Of a DNA stretch of 64,000 nucleotides, positions 31,629 to 41,417 are shown in pieces (position 1 is the stretch's first letter; every line of letters begins with the position of its first letter). The notes below the pieces were generated by a model that saw only the letters and a list, made by a program, of their open reading frames with translations, searched no databases and was not told where the DNA came from. The stretch lies in contig NZ_ASTG01000007.1 of assembly GCF_000412635.1 (NCBI RefSeq), positions 106,042 through 170,041 of the forward strand. Direction: 5' to 3'. The stretch is from Sphingobium bisphenolivorans (lineage in GTDB: Bacteria > Pseudomonadota > Alphaproteobacteria > Sphingomonadales > Sphingomonadaceae). The translations under genes were made by a program, and so were the position numbers.

Positions 31629-31657
31629 TTGAGATCCCAGCTTCCGCTGGGATGACG
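31629..31657 (-). repeat. right palindromic REP-like element of a GIY-YIG unit
   Basis: On the plus strand the element reads TTGAGAT-hairpin-ATGACGG. The hairpin is ATCCCAGC (31634-31641) and GCTGGGAT (31646-31653) with a four-base loop. On the minus strand it matches the left element (31292-31320) nearly base for base, so the two form inverted repeats around the GIY-YIG gene. Confidence 0.75.
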
Positions 31658-31831
31658 GTGGTATGGATGGTTAGCAAGGCTATTGTTTGACAATCGCACA
31701 ATAAGCTTCAACTAACGGCATCAGCGACAGGGCGGGCGGCTTGACCGGTGGGCCGAAACAGCCGATCCCCTGTCCTCAAGGCGTAAGACATTGTCCTTGC
31801 GCCGTTCCAACGTGTCGGAGTTGCGAACCTC

Positions 31832-34462
31832 ATGCCCTTTTCCAAAATCCTCCCGCTGATGTTGGCGGCCGCGCCTCTTGGCCTGGCCGCCCCCGCCTTG
31901 GCGCAGGCGCCCGCTGGTCCTGCTGCCGGCGTCACCACCCAGCTGCCGCGCGGCGCGGCGCCGAGCCATTATGCCATCCAGGTGACCCCCGATGCGGCGA
32001 ACCTGAAGTTCAGCGGCAAGGTGACGATCGATGTGGCCGTGACGCAAGCCATGCCGGCGCTGGTGCTGAACGCCGCGGACCTCACCGTGAGCAGCGTGAC
32101 CCTGACGCCCGCCAAGGGCAAAGCGGTGAAGGGAACCGCCCGGATCGATGCCGCCGCCCAAACCGTGGCCTTCGATTTCGGCAGGCCGGTCGAGCCGGGC
32201 AGCTACAAGCTCTCGATCGACTATGCCGGGGTCATCAACACCCAGGCGAACGGGCTGTTCGCGCTCGACTATACGGACAATGCGGGGAAGGCGAAGCGCG
32301 CGCTCTTCACCCAGTTCGAGGCGCCGGACGCCCGCCGCTTCGTGCCGAGCTTCGATGAGCCCAGCTACAAGGCGACCTTCGATCTGTCCGCCGTCATTCC
32401 CGCCGACCAACTCGCGGTCAGCAACATGCCGGTCAGGAGCAGCGCGGCCGCAGGCGCGGGCAAGAAGCTGGTGACCTTCAGCACCTCCCCCAAAATGTCC
32501 TCCTACCTGCTGTTCTTCGGCCTCGGCGAACTCGACCGCGCAACCAAGATGGCGGGCGCGACCGAAGTGGGCGTGATCACCGGCAAGGGCAACACCGGCA
32601 AGGCGCAGCTGGCGCTCGACGCCTCGGCGGCGATCCTGCCCTGGTATAATGACTATTTCGGCGTGCCCTTCCCGCTGCCGAAGCTGGATAATGTCGCAGG
32701 GCCGGGGCAAAGCCAGTTCTTCTCCGCAATGGAGAATTGGGGCGCGATCTTCACCTTCGAACGCGCGCTGCTGGTCGATCCGCGCTTCACCTCCGAAAGC
32801 ATGCGGCGCACCATCTACTCCATCGTGGCGCATGAAATGGCGCATCAATGGTTCGGCGATCTGGTCACCATGGCTTGGTGGGACGACCTTTGGCTGAACG
32901 AGGGCTTCGCCAGCTGGATGGCGACCAAGGTCACCGACAAGCTGAACCCCGAATGGGAGATGCTGCTGAGCCGCGTTGGCGGGCGGGAGCGGGCGATGGC
33001 GCTCGACGCGCTGGCGACGACCCATCCCATTCTCCAGAAAATCCATACCGTCGAAGAGGTGAATCAGGCGTTCGATGACATCACCTATGAAAAGGGTGAG
33101 GCGGTCATCACGATGCTGGAGGGCTTCGCCGGGGAGGATGCGTGGCGGTCCGGCATCCGCGCTTATATGAAGAACCACGCCTACGGGAATACTGTAACCG
33201 ACGATCTGTGGAGGGCGGTCGAGGGGGCCGGGGCCAAGGGCGTCGTCGGCATCGCGCATGACTTTACCAGCCAGCCGGGCATTCCGCTGGTGAAGGTGGA
33301 AAGCGCGCAGTGTCGGGGCGGATCGACCCTGCTGGCGCTGAGCCAGGGCGAGTTCAGCCGCGATCGCAAGGACAAGGTGCCGCTCAAATGGAATGTGCCG
33401 GTGACGGCGCAGACCGTCGGCGGAGCGGAGCAGCGGCTGATCCTGAACGGATCGGCGCAGGTGACGCTGCCCGGCTGCGGCGCCTATGTGATCAATGCGG
33501 GGCAGACGGGCTATTACCGTTCGCTCTATCCGGAAGCGAATGTGAAGGCGCTGGCGAAAGGCTTCACCAGCCTTTCGTCGATGGACCAGATCGGCTTGAT
33601 GGCCGATAATTTCCAGCTTGGCCTTGGCGGATATCAGCCGATCGGCCTTGCGCTCGATCTGGTGAATGCGGTGCCTGCGTCGGCCAGCCCCGCCGTGCTG
33701 GCGGAAGTGCCCGATTATCTCGACAGCGCCTATACCATGCTGGAGGGCGACAAGGCAGGTCAGGGGCGGGTCGCGGCCTATGCCTCGGAAAAGCTGAGCC
33801 CGGTGCTGGCGAGCGTCGGCTATGACACCAAGGGAGGCGAAGGGCCGCAGGTACCGGTGTTGCGGGCGGCGCTGGTGTCGACGCTGGGCGGCATGGGCGA
33901 CAAGGCCGTGGTGGCTGAGGCGAACCGGCGCTTTGCCGAGCCCTCCTTGCTGGACGGGCCGCTGCGCAATGTCTGGCTGCGGATCATCGCGGAAAATGCG
34001 GATGCTGCGACATGGGAAAAGCTGCGGGCCATGGCGAACGGCGCGAAGTCCGACCTTGAAAAGAGCACGACCTTCGCGCTGCTCGGCGCGGCGAGGAATG
34101 AGGCGCTGGCGAGGAAGGCGCTCGACCTCGCCATGACGGAGGAGCCGGGCAAGACCACGAGCGCGGCGATCATTTCGGCCGTTGCGTCGGAACATTCGAT
34201 GCTGGCGGTCGACTATGTGCTGGCCCATCGGCAGCAATATGAGGCGCTGATCGACGTGTCGGCGCGGAGCCAGGCGATCGCGCGGCTGGGCGGCAATTCA
34301 GCCGATCCTATTATGGCGACGAAGCTGGACGCCTATGCGAGCCAATATCTGACGCCCGAATCGCGCAAGGTGGTGGATCGCTCCATTGCCGCGATCAAGA
34401 CGCGGATCGAGACGCGAGCGCGATTGAAGCCGGCACTCATTCAGTGGTTTGCCAAGAAATAA
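31832..34462 (+). CDS. M1 family metallopeptidase (aminopeptidase N-like), exported
   Basis: An 876-residue zinc aminopeptidase. A signal peptide (PLMLAAAPLGLAAPALAQA) points to the periplasm. The substrate-binding GxMEN motif appears as SAMENWGAI (about residue 303). The zinc site HEMAHQWFGD and WLNEGFA spans about 334-357 (His, His and the second Glu). A C-terminal ERAP1-like helical region completes the usual length. It cleaves N-terminal residues from peptides. The gene stands alone and ends in a strong terminator. Confidence 0.96.
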   Translation: MPFSKILPLMLAAAPLGLAAPALAQAPAGPAAGVTTQLPRGAAPSHYAIQVTPDAANLKFSGKVTIDVAVTQAMPALVLNAADLTVSSVTLTPAKGKAVKGTARIDAAAQTVAFDFGRPVEPGSYKLSIDYAGVINTQANGLFALDYTDNAGKAKRALFTQFEAPDARRFVPSFDEPSYKATFDLSAVIPADQLAVSNMPVRSSAAAGAGKKLVTFSTSPKMSSYLLFFGLGELDRATKMAGATEVGVITGKGNTGKAQLALDASAAILPWYNDYFGVPFPLPKLDNVAGPGQSQFFSAMENWGAIFTFERALLVDPRFTSESMRRTIYSIVAHEMAHQWFGDLVTMAWWDDLWLNEGFASWMATKVTDKLNPEWEMLLSRVGGRERAMALDALATTHPILQKIHTVEEVNQAFDDITYEKGEAVITMLEGFAGEDAWRSGIRAYMKNHAYGNTVTDDLWRAVEGAGAKGVVGIAHDFTSQPGIPLVKVESAQCRGGSTLLALSQGEFSRDRKDKVPLKWNVPVTAQTVGGAEQRLILNGSAQVTLPGCGAYVINAGQTGYYRSLYPEANVKALAKGFTSLSSMDQIGLMADNFQLGLGGYQPIGLALDLVNAVPASASPAVLAEVPDYLDSAYTMLEGDKAGQGRVAAYASEKLSPVLASVGYDTKGGEGPQVPVLRAALVSTLGGMGDKAVVAEANRRFAEPSLLDGPLRNVWLRIIAENADAATWEKLRAMANGAKSDLEKSTTFALLGAARNEALARKALDLAMTEEPGKTTSAAIISAVASEHSMLAVDYVLAHRQQYEALIDVSARSQAIARLGGNSADPIMATKLDAYASQYLTPESRKVVDRSIAAIKTRIETRARLKPALIQWFAKK

Positions 34463-34472
34463 GGCGCATAGC

Positions 34473-34501
34473 TCCCCTCCCTTTCAGGGAGGGGAATTTT
34501 T
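34473..34501 (+). terminator. rho-independent terminator between the M1 peptidase and phytase genes
   Basis: A perfect ten-base-pair stem, TCCCCTCCCT (34473-34482) and AGGGAGGGGA (34486-34495) with loop TTC, is followed by ATTTTT. The phytase gene converges from the right and ends at 34504. Confidence 0.9.
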
Positions 34502-34503
34502 GA

Positions 34504-35577
34504 TCAGCGGGGCAATTCCAGCGCTCGCACGATGTCGTCCCATGCCACCAGCTTGAAATTCTGGGCAGCTGCGGCGTTGTGGCCGTCCTGCACAATGAAC
34601 AGGCCGCCGGGATAGCGCGGGCCGAAATCCCCCAGCATCAATTCGATCCCGTCCGTCTCTTCCGACCCGCCAATCGCGCCGTCGACCACGCGGAAGCGGC
34701 CGGCATAGCCGTCGTCGCTCAGGCGATAGAGCGCATAGGCATTGTCGCCCTGACTGGAGACGAGGACATAGCCGTCCTTCTCCCCGATGGGAGCGATGGC
34801 GACGCCCTCGGCATCCATGACGATATTCCTGCCGTCGGCGGCGGCGATCTTTGTCGGGGTGGTCGCGCCGTTCGCGCGTGCATCGAAGCGCCAGAGGGCG
34901 ACATCCTCCTCCGCCACATAGAGGATGCCGGTGCGGTCATCGACGGCGCAGCCTTCCGACTGGGTGCCAAGCTTCAGGGTGCGGACGATCTTGCCGGTCG
35001 GCGCTTCGCCCGCCACGTCCAGCACCACCTGATTGATCGTGCCGTCCTTCAATACGATGAAGGCGTAAGTCGCGGCGGCGTCCCGATAGAGGCAGATGCC
35101 ATAGGCCTCCCCCCGCCCGGCATCGACCTTACCGAGGGCGCTGAGCTTTGCCGTCTGCGCGTCGAGCCGGAAGAGCGCCAGCTTCGCATTGGCGATATCG
35201 TTGCGGTCGCTGGCGGCGACCAACATGCCGCTCTCGCCGTTGATGGTCACACCGTCGCGCAAGTCCACATTATTGACCCGGCCCGCATCCAGAAAGTCGC
35301 GCGTCTTCCCGTCAAGGCCATAGACGTAGAGGCCGGCCTTCTTGTCGGTCCCGACGATCAGGCTTCGGGCTGGATCAGCGGCATTGCGCCAGATCGCGGG
35401 ATCGTCCGCCGCATCGGCATTGGGCGTGCCGACCGGCGTCGTTTCTCCGCGCGCCGTGACGGAAGCGGCGGGCGCTGCATGAGCGATGCGGAACGCGAGC
35501 GGCGGCTCGGCCGGTGTGGTGGAGCATGCGGCGAGCAGAAGCGCGGCGCCGAGGCCGGCCAAAGAATGTCTGGTCAT
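34504..35577 (-). CDS. beta-propeller (3-)phytase, lipoprotein
   Basis: A 357-residue exported enzyme that releases phosphate from phytate. The signal ends in a lipobox (GLGAALLLAAC), so it is probably outer-membrane anchored. The phytase signature DAADDPAIWRN lies near residue 57. Repeated blade motifs such as GLYVYGLDGK, NNVDLRDG and ILYVAEEDVALWRF with Asp/Glu calcium ligands follow, then DGIELMLGDFGPRYPGGLFIVQDG near the end. ATG 35577 has GAGGGGA six bases upstream. It is divergent from a TonB-dependent receptor with a Pho box between them, fitting phosphate-starvation control. Confidence 0.93.
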   Translation of the reverse strand: MTRHSLAGLGAALLLAACSTTPAEPPLAFRIAHAAPAASVTARGETTPVGTPNADAADDPAIWRNAADPARSLIVGTDKKAGLYVYGLDGKTRDFLDAGRVNNVDLRDGVTINGESGMLVAASDRNDIANAKLALFRLDAQTAKLSALGKVDAGRGEAYGICLYRDAAATYAFIVLKDGTINQVVLDVAGEAPTGKIVRTLKLGTQSEGCAVDDRTGILYVAEEDVALWRFDARANGATTPTKIAAADGRNIVMDAEGVAIAPIGEKDGYVLVSSQGDNAYALYRLSDDGYAGRFRVVDGAIGGSEETDGIELMLGDFGPRYPGGLFIVQDGHNAAAAQNFKLVAWDDIVRALELPR

Positions 35578-35657
35578 GGATTTCCCCTCTGTCGCGGCGC
35601 CTCTTGGATGCGCTTCATGATGGCTATGTGACGGCGGATGCGCCAAAAACATCTTCT

Positions 35658-35690
35658 ATGTCACTGATCTGTCACTGTAATTTCACGCCA
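35658..35690 (+). promoter_or_regulatory. Pho box: three 11-bp-periodic PhoB half-sites
   Basis: Heptamers ATGTCAC (35658), CTGTCAC (35669) and ATTTCAC (35680) recur exactly every 11 bases with four-base spacers. This is the direct-repeat geometry bound by PhoB (consensus CTGTCAT or CTGTCAC). It sits 68 bases before the TonB-dependent receptor start and 81 bases before the divergent phytase start, reading towards the receptor. Confidence 0.8.
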
Positions 35691-35757
35691 TTGTATTCCA
35701 GCCGCTCTACGTGCCCCGCCAAGCCTTTCCAAAAGGCGTTTCCAACAGGGGGACATC

Positions 35758-38523
35758 ATGCAGCACAAGACCGTCCGGCCGCGCGCCGGCGCCAAAATTG
35801 TTCGTCTCGCTTTGGCCTGCGGCATCGCCGGCTGGGCTCTGGCATCGTCGGAAGCCATGGCGCAGGCACCCGCCGCTGAAGACGATATAGGCTCGATCGT
35901 TGTCACCGGCACCCGCCCGATCGCGGAATCCGAAGCAGCCGCGCTGGAGATCCAGAAGGCGTCGGACTCGCTGGTCACCGTTGCCGCGTCTGACTCGGTC
36001 GGTCGCCTGCCTGACCAGAATATCGCCCAGGCAGCCAGCCGCCTGCCCGGCATCAGCGTCGAGCGCGACCAGGGCCAGGCCCGCTACATCAACCTGCGCG
36101 GCGCGCCCAAGACCTGGACCACCCTGTCGTTCGACGGCATCAATGTGGTAAGCCCGGAGGGCCGCGACGCCCGCTTCGATTCCATCCCGTCCGCCATCGC
36201 CGGCAAGATCATCGTGTCCAAGGCGGTCACCCCCGACATGCCTGGCGAAACAGTGGCCGGCAATGTCAACGTCATCACCCGCTCAGCCTTCGACTATGAC
36301 GGCTTCCACCTTGCCGGCAAGGGCGGCCTGGGCTTCGCCGAACTGGGCGACAAAAAGGAATATGAAGGCAATCTGGTCGTCTCAAACCGCTTCAACACCG
36401 GTATCGGAGAGATCGGCATATTGCTGTCGGGCAGTTATTATGAGCGCAACATGGTCACCGACAATTTCGAGAATGACTATGAGCGGGTGAGCCGCGATGC
36501 GCGGCCGGGTAATGCCACGCGCTTCTGGGTGCATGAGACGGAGAACAAGCTTTACCGCCTGACCCGCAAGAATTGGTCGGTTTCGGGTCGGATCGACTGG
36601 AAGCCGGATGATCGGAACGTCATCTCGGCGCGGTCAATCTACACCATCTTCACTGACGACGAGGCACGCGACAATTACCGGTTCGACCTGGACGACCGCG
36701 AGGGCGACCTGTCGAACAGCAGCGCAGCATGCGGCGCCAGCACCGCCAACACCACGTCGGGCTATGCCGACATTTGCGCAGGCAACACGCCGGCACAGGG
36801 CACGATCTACGGCATCGACATTCGCCAGCGTTCGACCCTGCGCGCGTTCCGCCAGTCGGTCTTCACCAACACACTGGAAGGCAGCCACGAATTCGCCGAT
36901 GGCTGGAAGCTGAGCTGGGTCGGCAATTATACCGAATCCAAGGATGATCGCTCGGTAATAGGCGAGGCAAGCTGGGAAAGCCCCAGCACGCGCAACCTGC
37001 GTCCGACCGTCGCCTATGACTTCACCAATCCCAACATCTCGAAGCTCACACTCTATCGCACGCTCGTGACGGGCACGGGCGCCGCGACCCGCTATACGGC
37101 AGGCGAGCAGGTGGCGGCGGTCGATGCCTTCGGCAAGCCCCTCAGCGGCTTTACCGTGCTGGACGCGGTGGACACGACCAAGGCCTATACCGGCCGCCTG
37201 GTGCTGGCACGCGAGTTGGATAATGCGACGCTGAAGGCCGGCCTGCAATATGACCGGCGCAACAAGATCGCCGACGAGGAACAGATCACGCTGAACGCCG
37301 CGCAGGCAGCGACGATCATGCCGACCGATTACAACCAGTTCTCGCTCGACCAGAAGTTCCTCGGCGAAATCCCGATGGGCTACAGCTTCCGCTATTTCGA
37401 CCGGGACAAGATGCGGGCGGCCTCCGCAGCGGCGCGGGGTGCCTTTGCATTCACACCCAATTCCGGCAACAATTATAACGTCCGCGAGGAAGTGTTCGCC
37501 GGCTATCTGATGGGCACCTTCCGCTACGACTGGGGCAGCGTGATTGCGGGCGTGCGCGTCGAGCATATCAAGAATGAGGGCCGCGCGGTCGGCACCATCG
37601 GCGCGACCCCCGCCGTGGTCGTGGCGCAGGCGAGCCAGACGCTCGCCTTTCCGAGCATGCACATCAACTATGATCTGGACGACACGAAGAAGCTGCGCCT
37701 GTCGTTCAACAGCGGCGCAGCGCGGGCAGACTACGACCAGCTGCGTCCTAACGTCGTCGTCAATGACAGCACCAACCGTATCTCCGGGGGCAATCCGGCG
37801 ATCAAGCCCGAGCGTGCCTACGGCGTCGACGCCTATTTCGAATGGTATGTGCGGCCGCAGGGTTACCTGATGATGGGTGCGTTCTATAAGAAGATCGAAG
37901 ATTTCCTCTATACGTCTGAGCGCACCTTCAATTCGACCGCGCTTAACAGCAACGGCATCGACCGGTCCGACTACACGTTCAGTGGCCTCGTCAACGGCGG
38001 AGCCGGCCGCATCTACGGCATGGAAGCTGCCGCGCAGCTCCAGCTGGAGCCCTGGACGCAGGACCTCGGCCTACCCGAATTCCTGGGCGGCTTCGGCGTC
38101 TCGGCCAACCTGACGCTGAACAACAGCAAGGTGGATATTGGCGGCCGCAAGCTGCGCCTGCCCGGCACGTCGGACTTCGTTTACAATATCGGTGGCTATT
38201 ATGAGAAATATGGCCTGTCGCTGCGCCTGCAATATCAGAACCGCAGCAAATGGCTCGACACGGTGGGCACACTGACCGACGGCGGCGACACTTATTGGGG
38301 CTCGGACGACGAACTCGACTTCTCGGCGCGCTATGCGGTCACGAAGAATTTCGAGATCTATTTCGACGCCTCGAACCTGCTCAACCATCCGGGCCGCCGC
38401 TTCTCCGATCCGGGCAGCCTGCTCCGCGCAAGCGGGGCGCAGGCACCCAACACCAGCAACCAGACGATCGAGTGGGAGCGCTTCGGCCGCCGATATTCGG
38501 GCGGTATCCGCTTCAACTTCTGA
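35758..38523 (+). CDS. TonB-dependent outer membrane receptor
   Basis: A 921-residue receptor. The signal peptide ends about residue 38 (EAMAQA), followed by a TonB-box-like IVVTGTR. The plug domain lies at about 55-190 (SVGRLPDQNIAQAASRLPGISVERDQGQARYINLRG, described in pieces, and ISKAVTPDMPGETVAGNVN). A 22-strand barrel ends with the aromatic RFNF. It is the large Caulobacter/sphingomonad type. Because it is divergent from a phytase and preceded by a Pho box, I infer uptake of phytate or its inositol-phosphate products. No direct substrate motif is visible. Confidence 0.94.
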   Translation: MQHKTVRPRAGAKIVRLALACGIAGWALASSEAMAQAPAAEDDIGSIVVTGTRPIAESEAAALEIQKASDSLVTVAASDSVGRLPDQNIAQAASRLPGISVERDQGQARYINLRGAPKTWTTLSFDGINVVSPEGRDARFDSIPSAIAGKIIVSKAVTPDMPGETVAGNVNVITRSAFDYDGFHLAGKGGLGFAELGDKKEYEGNLVVSNRFNTGIGEIGILLSGSYYERNMVTDNFENDYERVSRDARPGNATRFWVHETENKLYRLTRKNWSVSGRIDWKPDDRNVISARSIYTIFTDDEARDNYRFDLDDREGDLSNSSAACGASTANTTSGYADICAGNTPAQGTIYGIDIRQRSTLRAFRQSVFTNTLEGSHEFADGWKLSWVGNYTESKDDRSVIGEASWESPSTRNLRPTVAYDFTNPNISKLTLYRTLVTGTGAATRYTAGEQVAAVDAFGKPLSGFTVLDAVDTTKAYTGRLVLARELDNATLKAGLQYDRRNKIADEEQITLNAAQAATIMPTDYNQFSLDQKFLGEIPMGYSFRYFDRDKMRAASAAARGAFAFTPNSGNNYNVREEVFAGYLMGTFRYDWGSVIAGVRVEHIKNEGRAVGTIGATPAVVVAQASQTLAFPSMHINYDLDDTKKLRLSFNSGAARADYDQLRPNVVVNDSTNRISGGNPAIKPERAYGVDAYFEWYVRPQGYLMMGAFYKKIEDFLYTSERTFNSTALNSNGIDRSDYTFSGLVNGGAGRIYGMEAAAQLQLEPWTQDLGLPEFLGGFGVSANLTLNNSKVDIGGRKLRLPGTSDFVYNIGGYYEKYGLSLRLQYQNRSKWLDTVGTLTDGGDTYWGSDDELDFSARYAVTKNFEIYFDASNLLNHPGRRFSDPGSLLRASGAQAPNTSNQTIEWERFGRRYSGGIRFNF

Positions 38524-38548
38524 TCCGCGCTCCTTCCGGACAAGAGGG

Positions 38549-38576
38549 GGGGGCTGCCTTTGGGGCGGCCCCCTTT
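38549..38576 (+). terminator. terminator after the TonB-dependent receptor
   Basis: GGGGGCTGCC (38549-38558) pairs with GGCGGCCCCC (38564-38573) with one T-G wobble and a five-base loop, followed by TTT. It may also act for the convergent OPT transporter gene. Confidence 0.75.
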
Positions 38577-38585
38577 CCTGCGCGG

Positions 38586-40561
38586 TCAGCCCAAAGGCGC
38601 GCTCGCCCAATGACGCAGCCGGGCATAGAGTGCTGCGATCACGCCGAAGAAGGCGACCACCGACAGGACAACGCCCCACGGATTTTCCGTTATCACAGCC
38701 AGCGGAGCATCGCTGTCCGTTGCTGCCACGATACCGGCGAAGGCAACGCCGAACAGGCTTTCGCCCACGATGAACCCGGTCGCCATCAGCACGCCCATGC
38801 GCTCGGCGAATTCCGGATTGGACTGGCGCAGCGCCCAGCGATTGTAAAGATGGCCGATCACCGCGCCCACGGGGATAAGCAGGGTAAGCGCCATCGGGAG
38901 GTAAATGCCCATGCCGACCGCCAGCGGCGGGAGGGCGGGAGGCGCAGCTTGCCGGCCTTGCCCAGCGCCTCATCGATGACCACGACCACGACGCCGATCC
39001 CCGCCCCTATGCCGATGAGGTTCCAATCGAGGTCGCCGCCCAGCACGCCCTTGGCAAGCGCGGAGATCAGCGCGGCCTGCGGGGCGGGCAGCGCCGTTGC
39101 CTTTGCTCCCGAAGCGCCGGCGAAGCCGAAGGCGCTGTTGAGCAGGTCAAGCACCGGCGGTATCACGAGCGCGCCGAAGATGACGCCAAGGACCAGCGCG
39201 ACCTGCTGTTTCCATGGTGTCGCGCCCACCAGTTGTCCGGTCTTGAGGTCCTGCAGATTGTCGTTGGAGATGGTCGCCACGCCAAAGACGATCGCCGTCA
39301 CGAACAGCGCATAGGCGATCAATGCCTGGCTCTGCTTGGGGTCGCCGCCTGAGCCGTAGATCGCGGCGAGGATCAGCGAGGCGCCCAGCACCGCGAGGAT
39401 GCCGACGCCAGAAATCGGGCTGTTCGACGCGCCGATCAGGCCGGCCATATAGCCGCAGACCGACGCGATCACGATGCCGGCGACCAATATATAGGCCAGC
39501 GTCAGGCCGATGATCGGCACGGGGTTGAGCGCGATCGGCCCTCCCTGCGCGAACACCCAGAGCAGGATGGCGATCGGGATCAGCGAGGCAATGATGGTGC
39601 CGCCGACGATGCCGATGGGCAGGTCCCGCTCGGTCAGGTCCAGCAGGCCGGCATTGCCGGACTTGCGCAGCTTTGCCGCCGCGATGGCCGAACGGATGCC
39701 GCCGATGATCGGTCCCAAAATCTTGAGGAGGGTCCAGATCGCCGCCACGCCGATCGTGCCCGCGCCGATGAAGCGCGCCTTCATGCGGAAGGTGGTGCCC
39801 ACCACTTCCGCCAGATCGGCGCCGGTCGGCAAGGGAGCGGTGAGATAGGGGACGAGGCCGGCCCAGCTGATCAGCAGGCCGACGAACATCGCGACGCCCA
39901 CCGACAGGCCCACCAGGTGGCCGACGCCGATCAGCGCCATGGAAAAGCTGGTCGAAACGCTGGAGGCGCCCGCGCCGATCTTGAAGAAGGTCGCAGCTTC
40001 CTCCGCAATCAGCCTAGTCTTCGCGATGATCGAGAAGGCAGCGGCGGCGAGCGAACTGGTGACGATCGCGGCAAGCCCGCGCTTATTTTCCTCCAGACCC
40101 TCCCGCGACCCGGCACCGACCTTGAGCACTTCGGCGGCGGCGACGCCTTCAGGATAGGGGAGGTCGGAGCCCGTCACCAGCGCCCGGCGTAGCGGCACCG
40201 AATACATGACGCCCAATATGCCGCCGAGCGCGATGGTGAAGGCGCTCAGCCAATAGGGAAAACCCTGCCACCAGCCGATGATGACCAGGCCCGGAAGCAC
40301 GAAGATGATCGCGGACAATGTGCCGGCGGCCGAGGCGATGGTCTGGACGATGTTGTTTTCCAGGATCGTGCCCGTTGCGAACAGGCGCAGCACCGCCATG
40401 GAGATCACCGCCGCCGGGATGGAGGTGGCGAAGGTCAGGCCGATCTTGAGGCCAAGATAGACGTTCGCAGCCGTGAACAGGAGGGTGATGAGCGCCCCCA
40501 GGATGACGCCGCGCAGGGTCAGTTCTGCCACGGGCATGGCCTTGGCCGGATCGGTGGTCAC
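38586..40561 (-). pseudogene. OPT family oligopeptide transporter, frameshifted
   Basis: The reading frame from the GTG at 40561 (GGGGAG five bases upstream) encodes about 540 residues of a typical OPT transporter: helices starting GVILGALITLLFTAANVYLGLKIGLTF, and the family motif SDLPYPEGVAAAEVLK. It then breaks after KLRLPP. The remaining C-terminus (MGIYLPMALTLLIPVGAVIGHLYNRWALR, two or three helices) continues in another frame to 38586. The cause is visible: GCGGGAGG occurs twice in tandem at 38927-38934 and 38935-38942. Removing one copy restores a single 655-residue frame. Either the gene is inactivated or the repeat is a sequencing error. Confidence 0.85.
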
Positions 40562-40658
40562 TCGCGCTCCCCTTTGCCTTCACGCGTTGTACGAATGTCC
40601 GGTAATAATGTTGCTTGGCGTTGGATCAATCGTAAACTGTGCCAAGCAAGCGGTCGGC

Positions 40659-41417
40659 TCAGGAAGCGGGGCTGGGTTGGTCCAGATAGTTCTCGACCAT
40701 GCGCGTCCACCGCGTATAGCCTCGTGCGTTCATATGCAGCCCGTCGGGCCGGAACAGCGAGGCGTCGGGCAGGCCGTCGGGCGCGAGCAGAACGCGCCCG
40801 ACGTCGAGATAATCGAAGCCCGAGACATGGGAACGCGCCGCGACCGTCATGTTGACCGCCGCCATCTTGGGCCAGAGCGTCCAGCGAATGGGGCTGGGCT
40901 TCAGCGACAGATAGGCGATCTTCGCCCTGGGATAGTCGGCGCGCAGCCGCTTCAGCAGGGTGAGAACATTGCGGGCGACCGCACCCGGGTCCGCGCCCCC
41001 CGCCAGATCATTCTCTCCCACATAGACGAGGATGGAGCGCGGTTTGGAGCGGGGCAGCAGGCGCTTGTAATAGTGCAGAACGTCAGGCGTCGTGGCGCCA
41101 CCAAAGCCGCGATTGACGGTGCCGATGTCGGGGAAGCTGCCCCTGATATCCCAAAGGCGGATTGACGAGCTGCCGATGAACAGCGTCGCTTCGCTTATAG
41201 GCAGGCCGGACTCATTGGCCTTGGCGAATGCCTCGATCTCGGTCGAGAAGGGGAAGCTCGGGTCGGCATTGACGCGGGCGGGGCTGGCCGGCGTGGTCTG
41301 AGCCGCCGCGGGGGCAATGCAGAGCAGCAGCAGTGGCGCTGCGGGCGCAAGGATGCGCCACCGCCGCCCGCTGGGCTGCTCAATGGCGGTGAAGCGGGCG
41401 CAGCTGATATTTGCCAT
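40659..41417 (-). CDS. GDSL-like SGNH hydrolase, exported
   Basis: An esterase of about 252 residues. Block I appears as LFIGSSSIRLWD (nucleophile Ser), block II contains NRGFGG, block III is YVGENDLAGG with the conserved Asn, and block V is DGLHMNARGY with the Asp-x-x-His pair. A hydrophobic signal (ILAPAAPLLLLCIAPAAAQ) directs export. The start is uncertain: an ATG at 41417 (or 41423) lies inside the 3' end of hspQ, and the only alternative nearer the signal is an ATT at the hspQ stop. The substrate is unknown. Confidence 0.85.
   Translation of the reverse strand: MANISCARFTAIEQPSGRRWRILAPAAPLLLLCIAPAAAQTTPASPARVNADPSFPFSTEIEAFAKANESGLPISEATLFIGSSSIRLWDIRGSFPDIGTVNRGFGGATTPDVLHYYKRLLPRSKPRSILVYVGENDLAGGADPGAVARNVLTLLKRLRADYPRAKIAYLSLKPSPIRWTLWPKMAAVNMTVAARSHVSGFDYLDVGRVLLAPDGLPDASLFRPDGLHMNARGYTRWTRMVENYLDQPSPAS

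Noticed and set aside
31721..34237. 838-residue minus-strand open frame antisense to the M1 peptidase
   Set aside because: Shadow of a gene with intact zinc-site motifs; no motif of its own.
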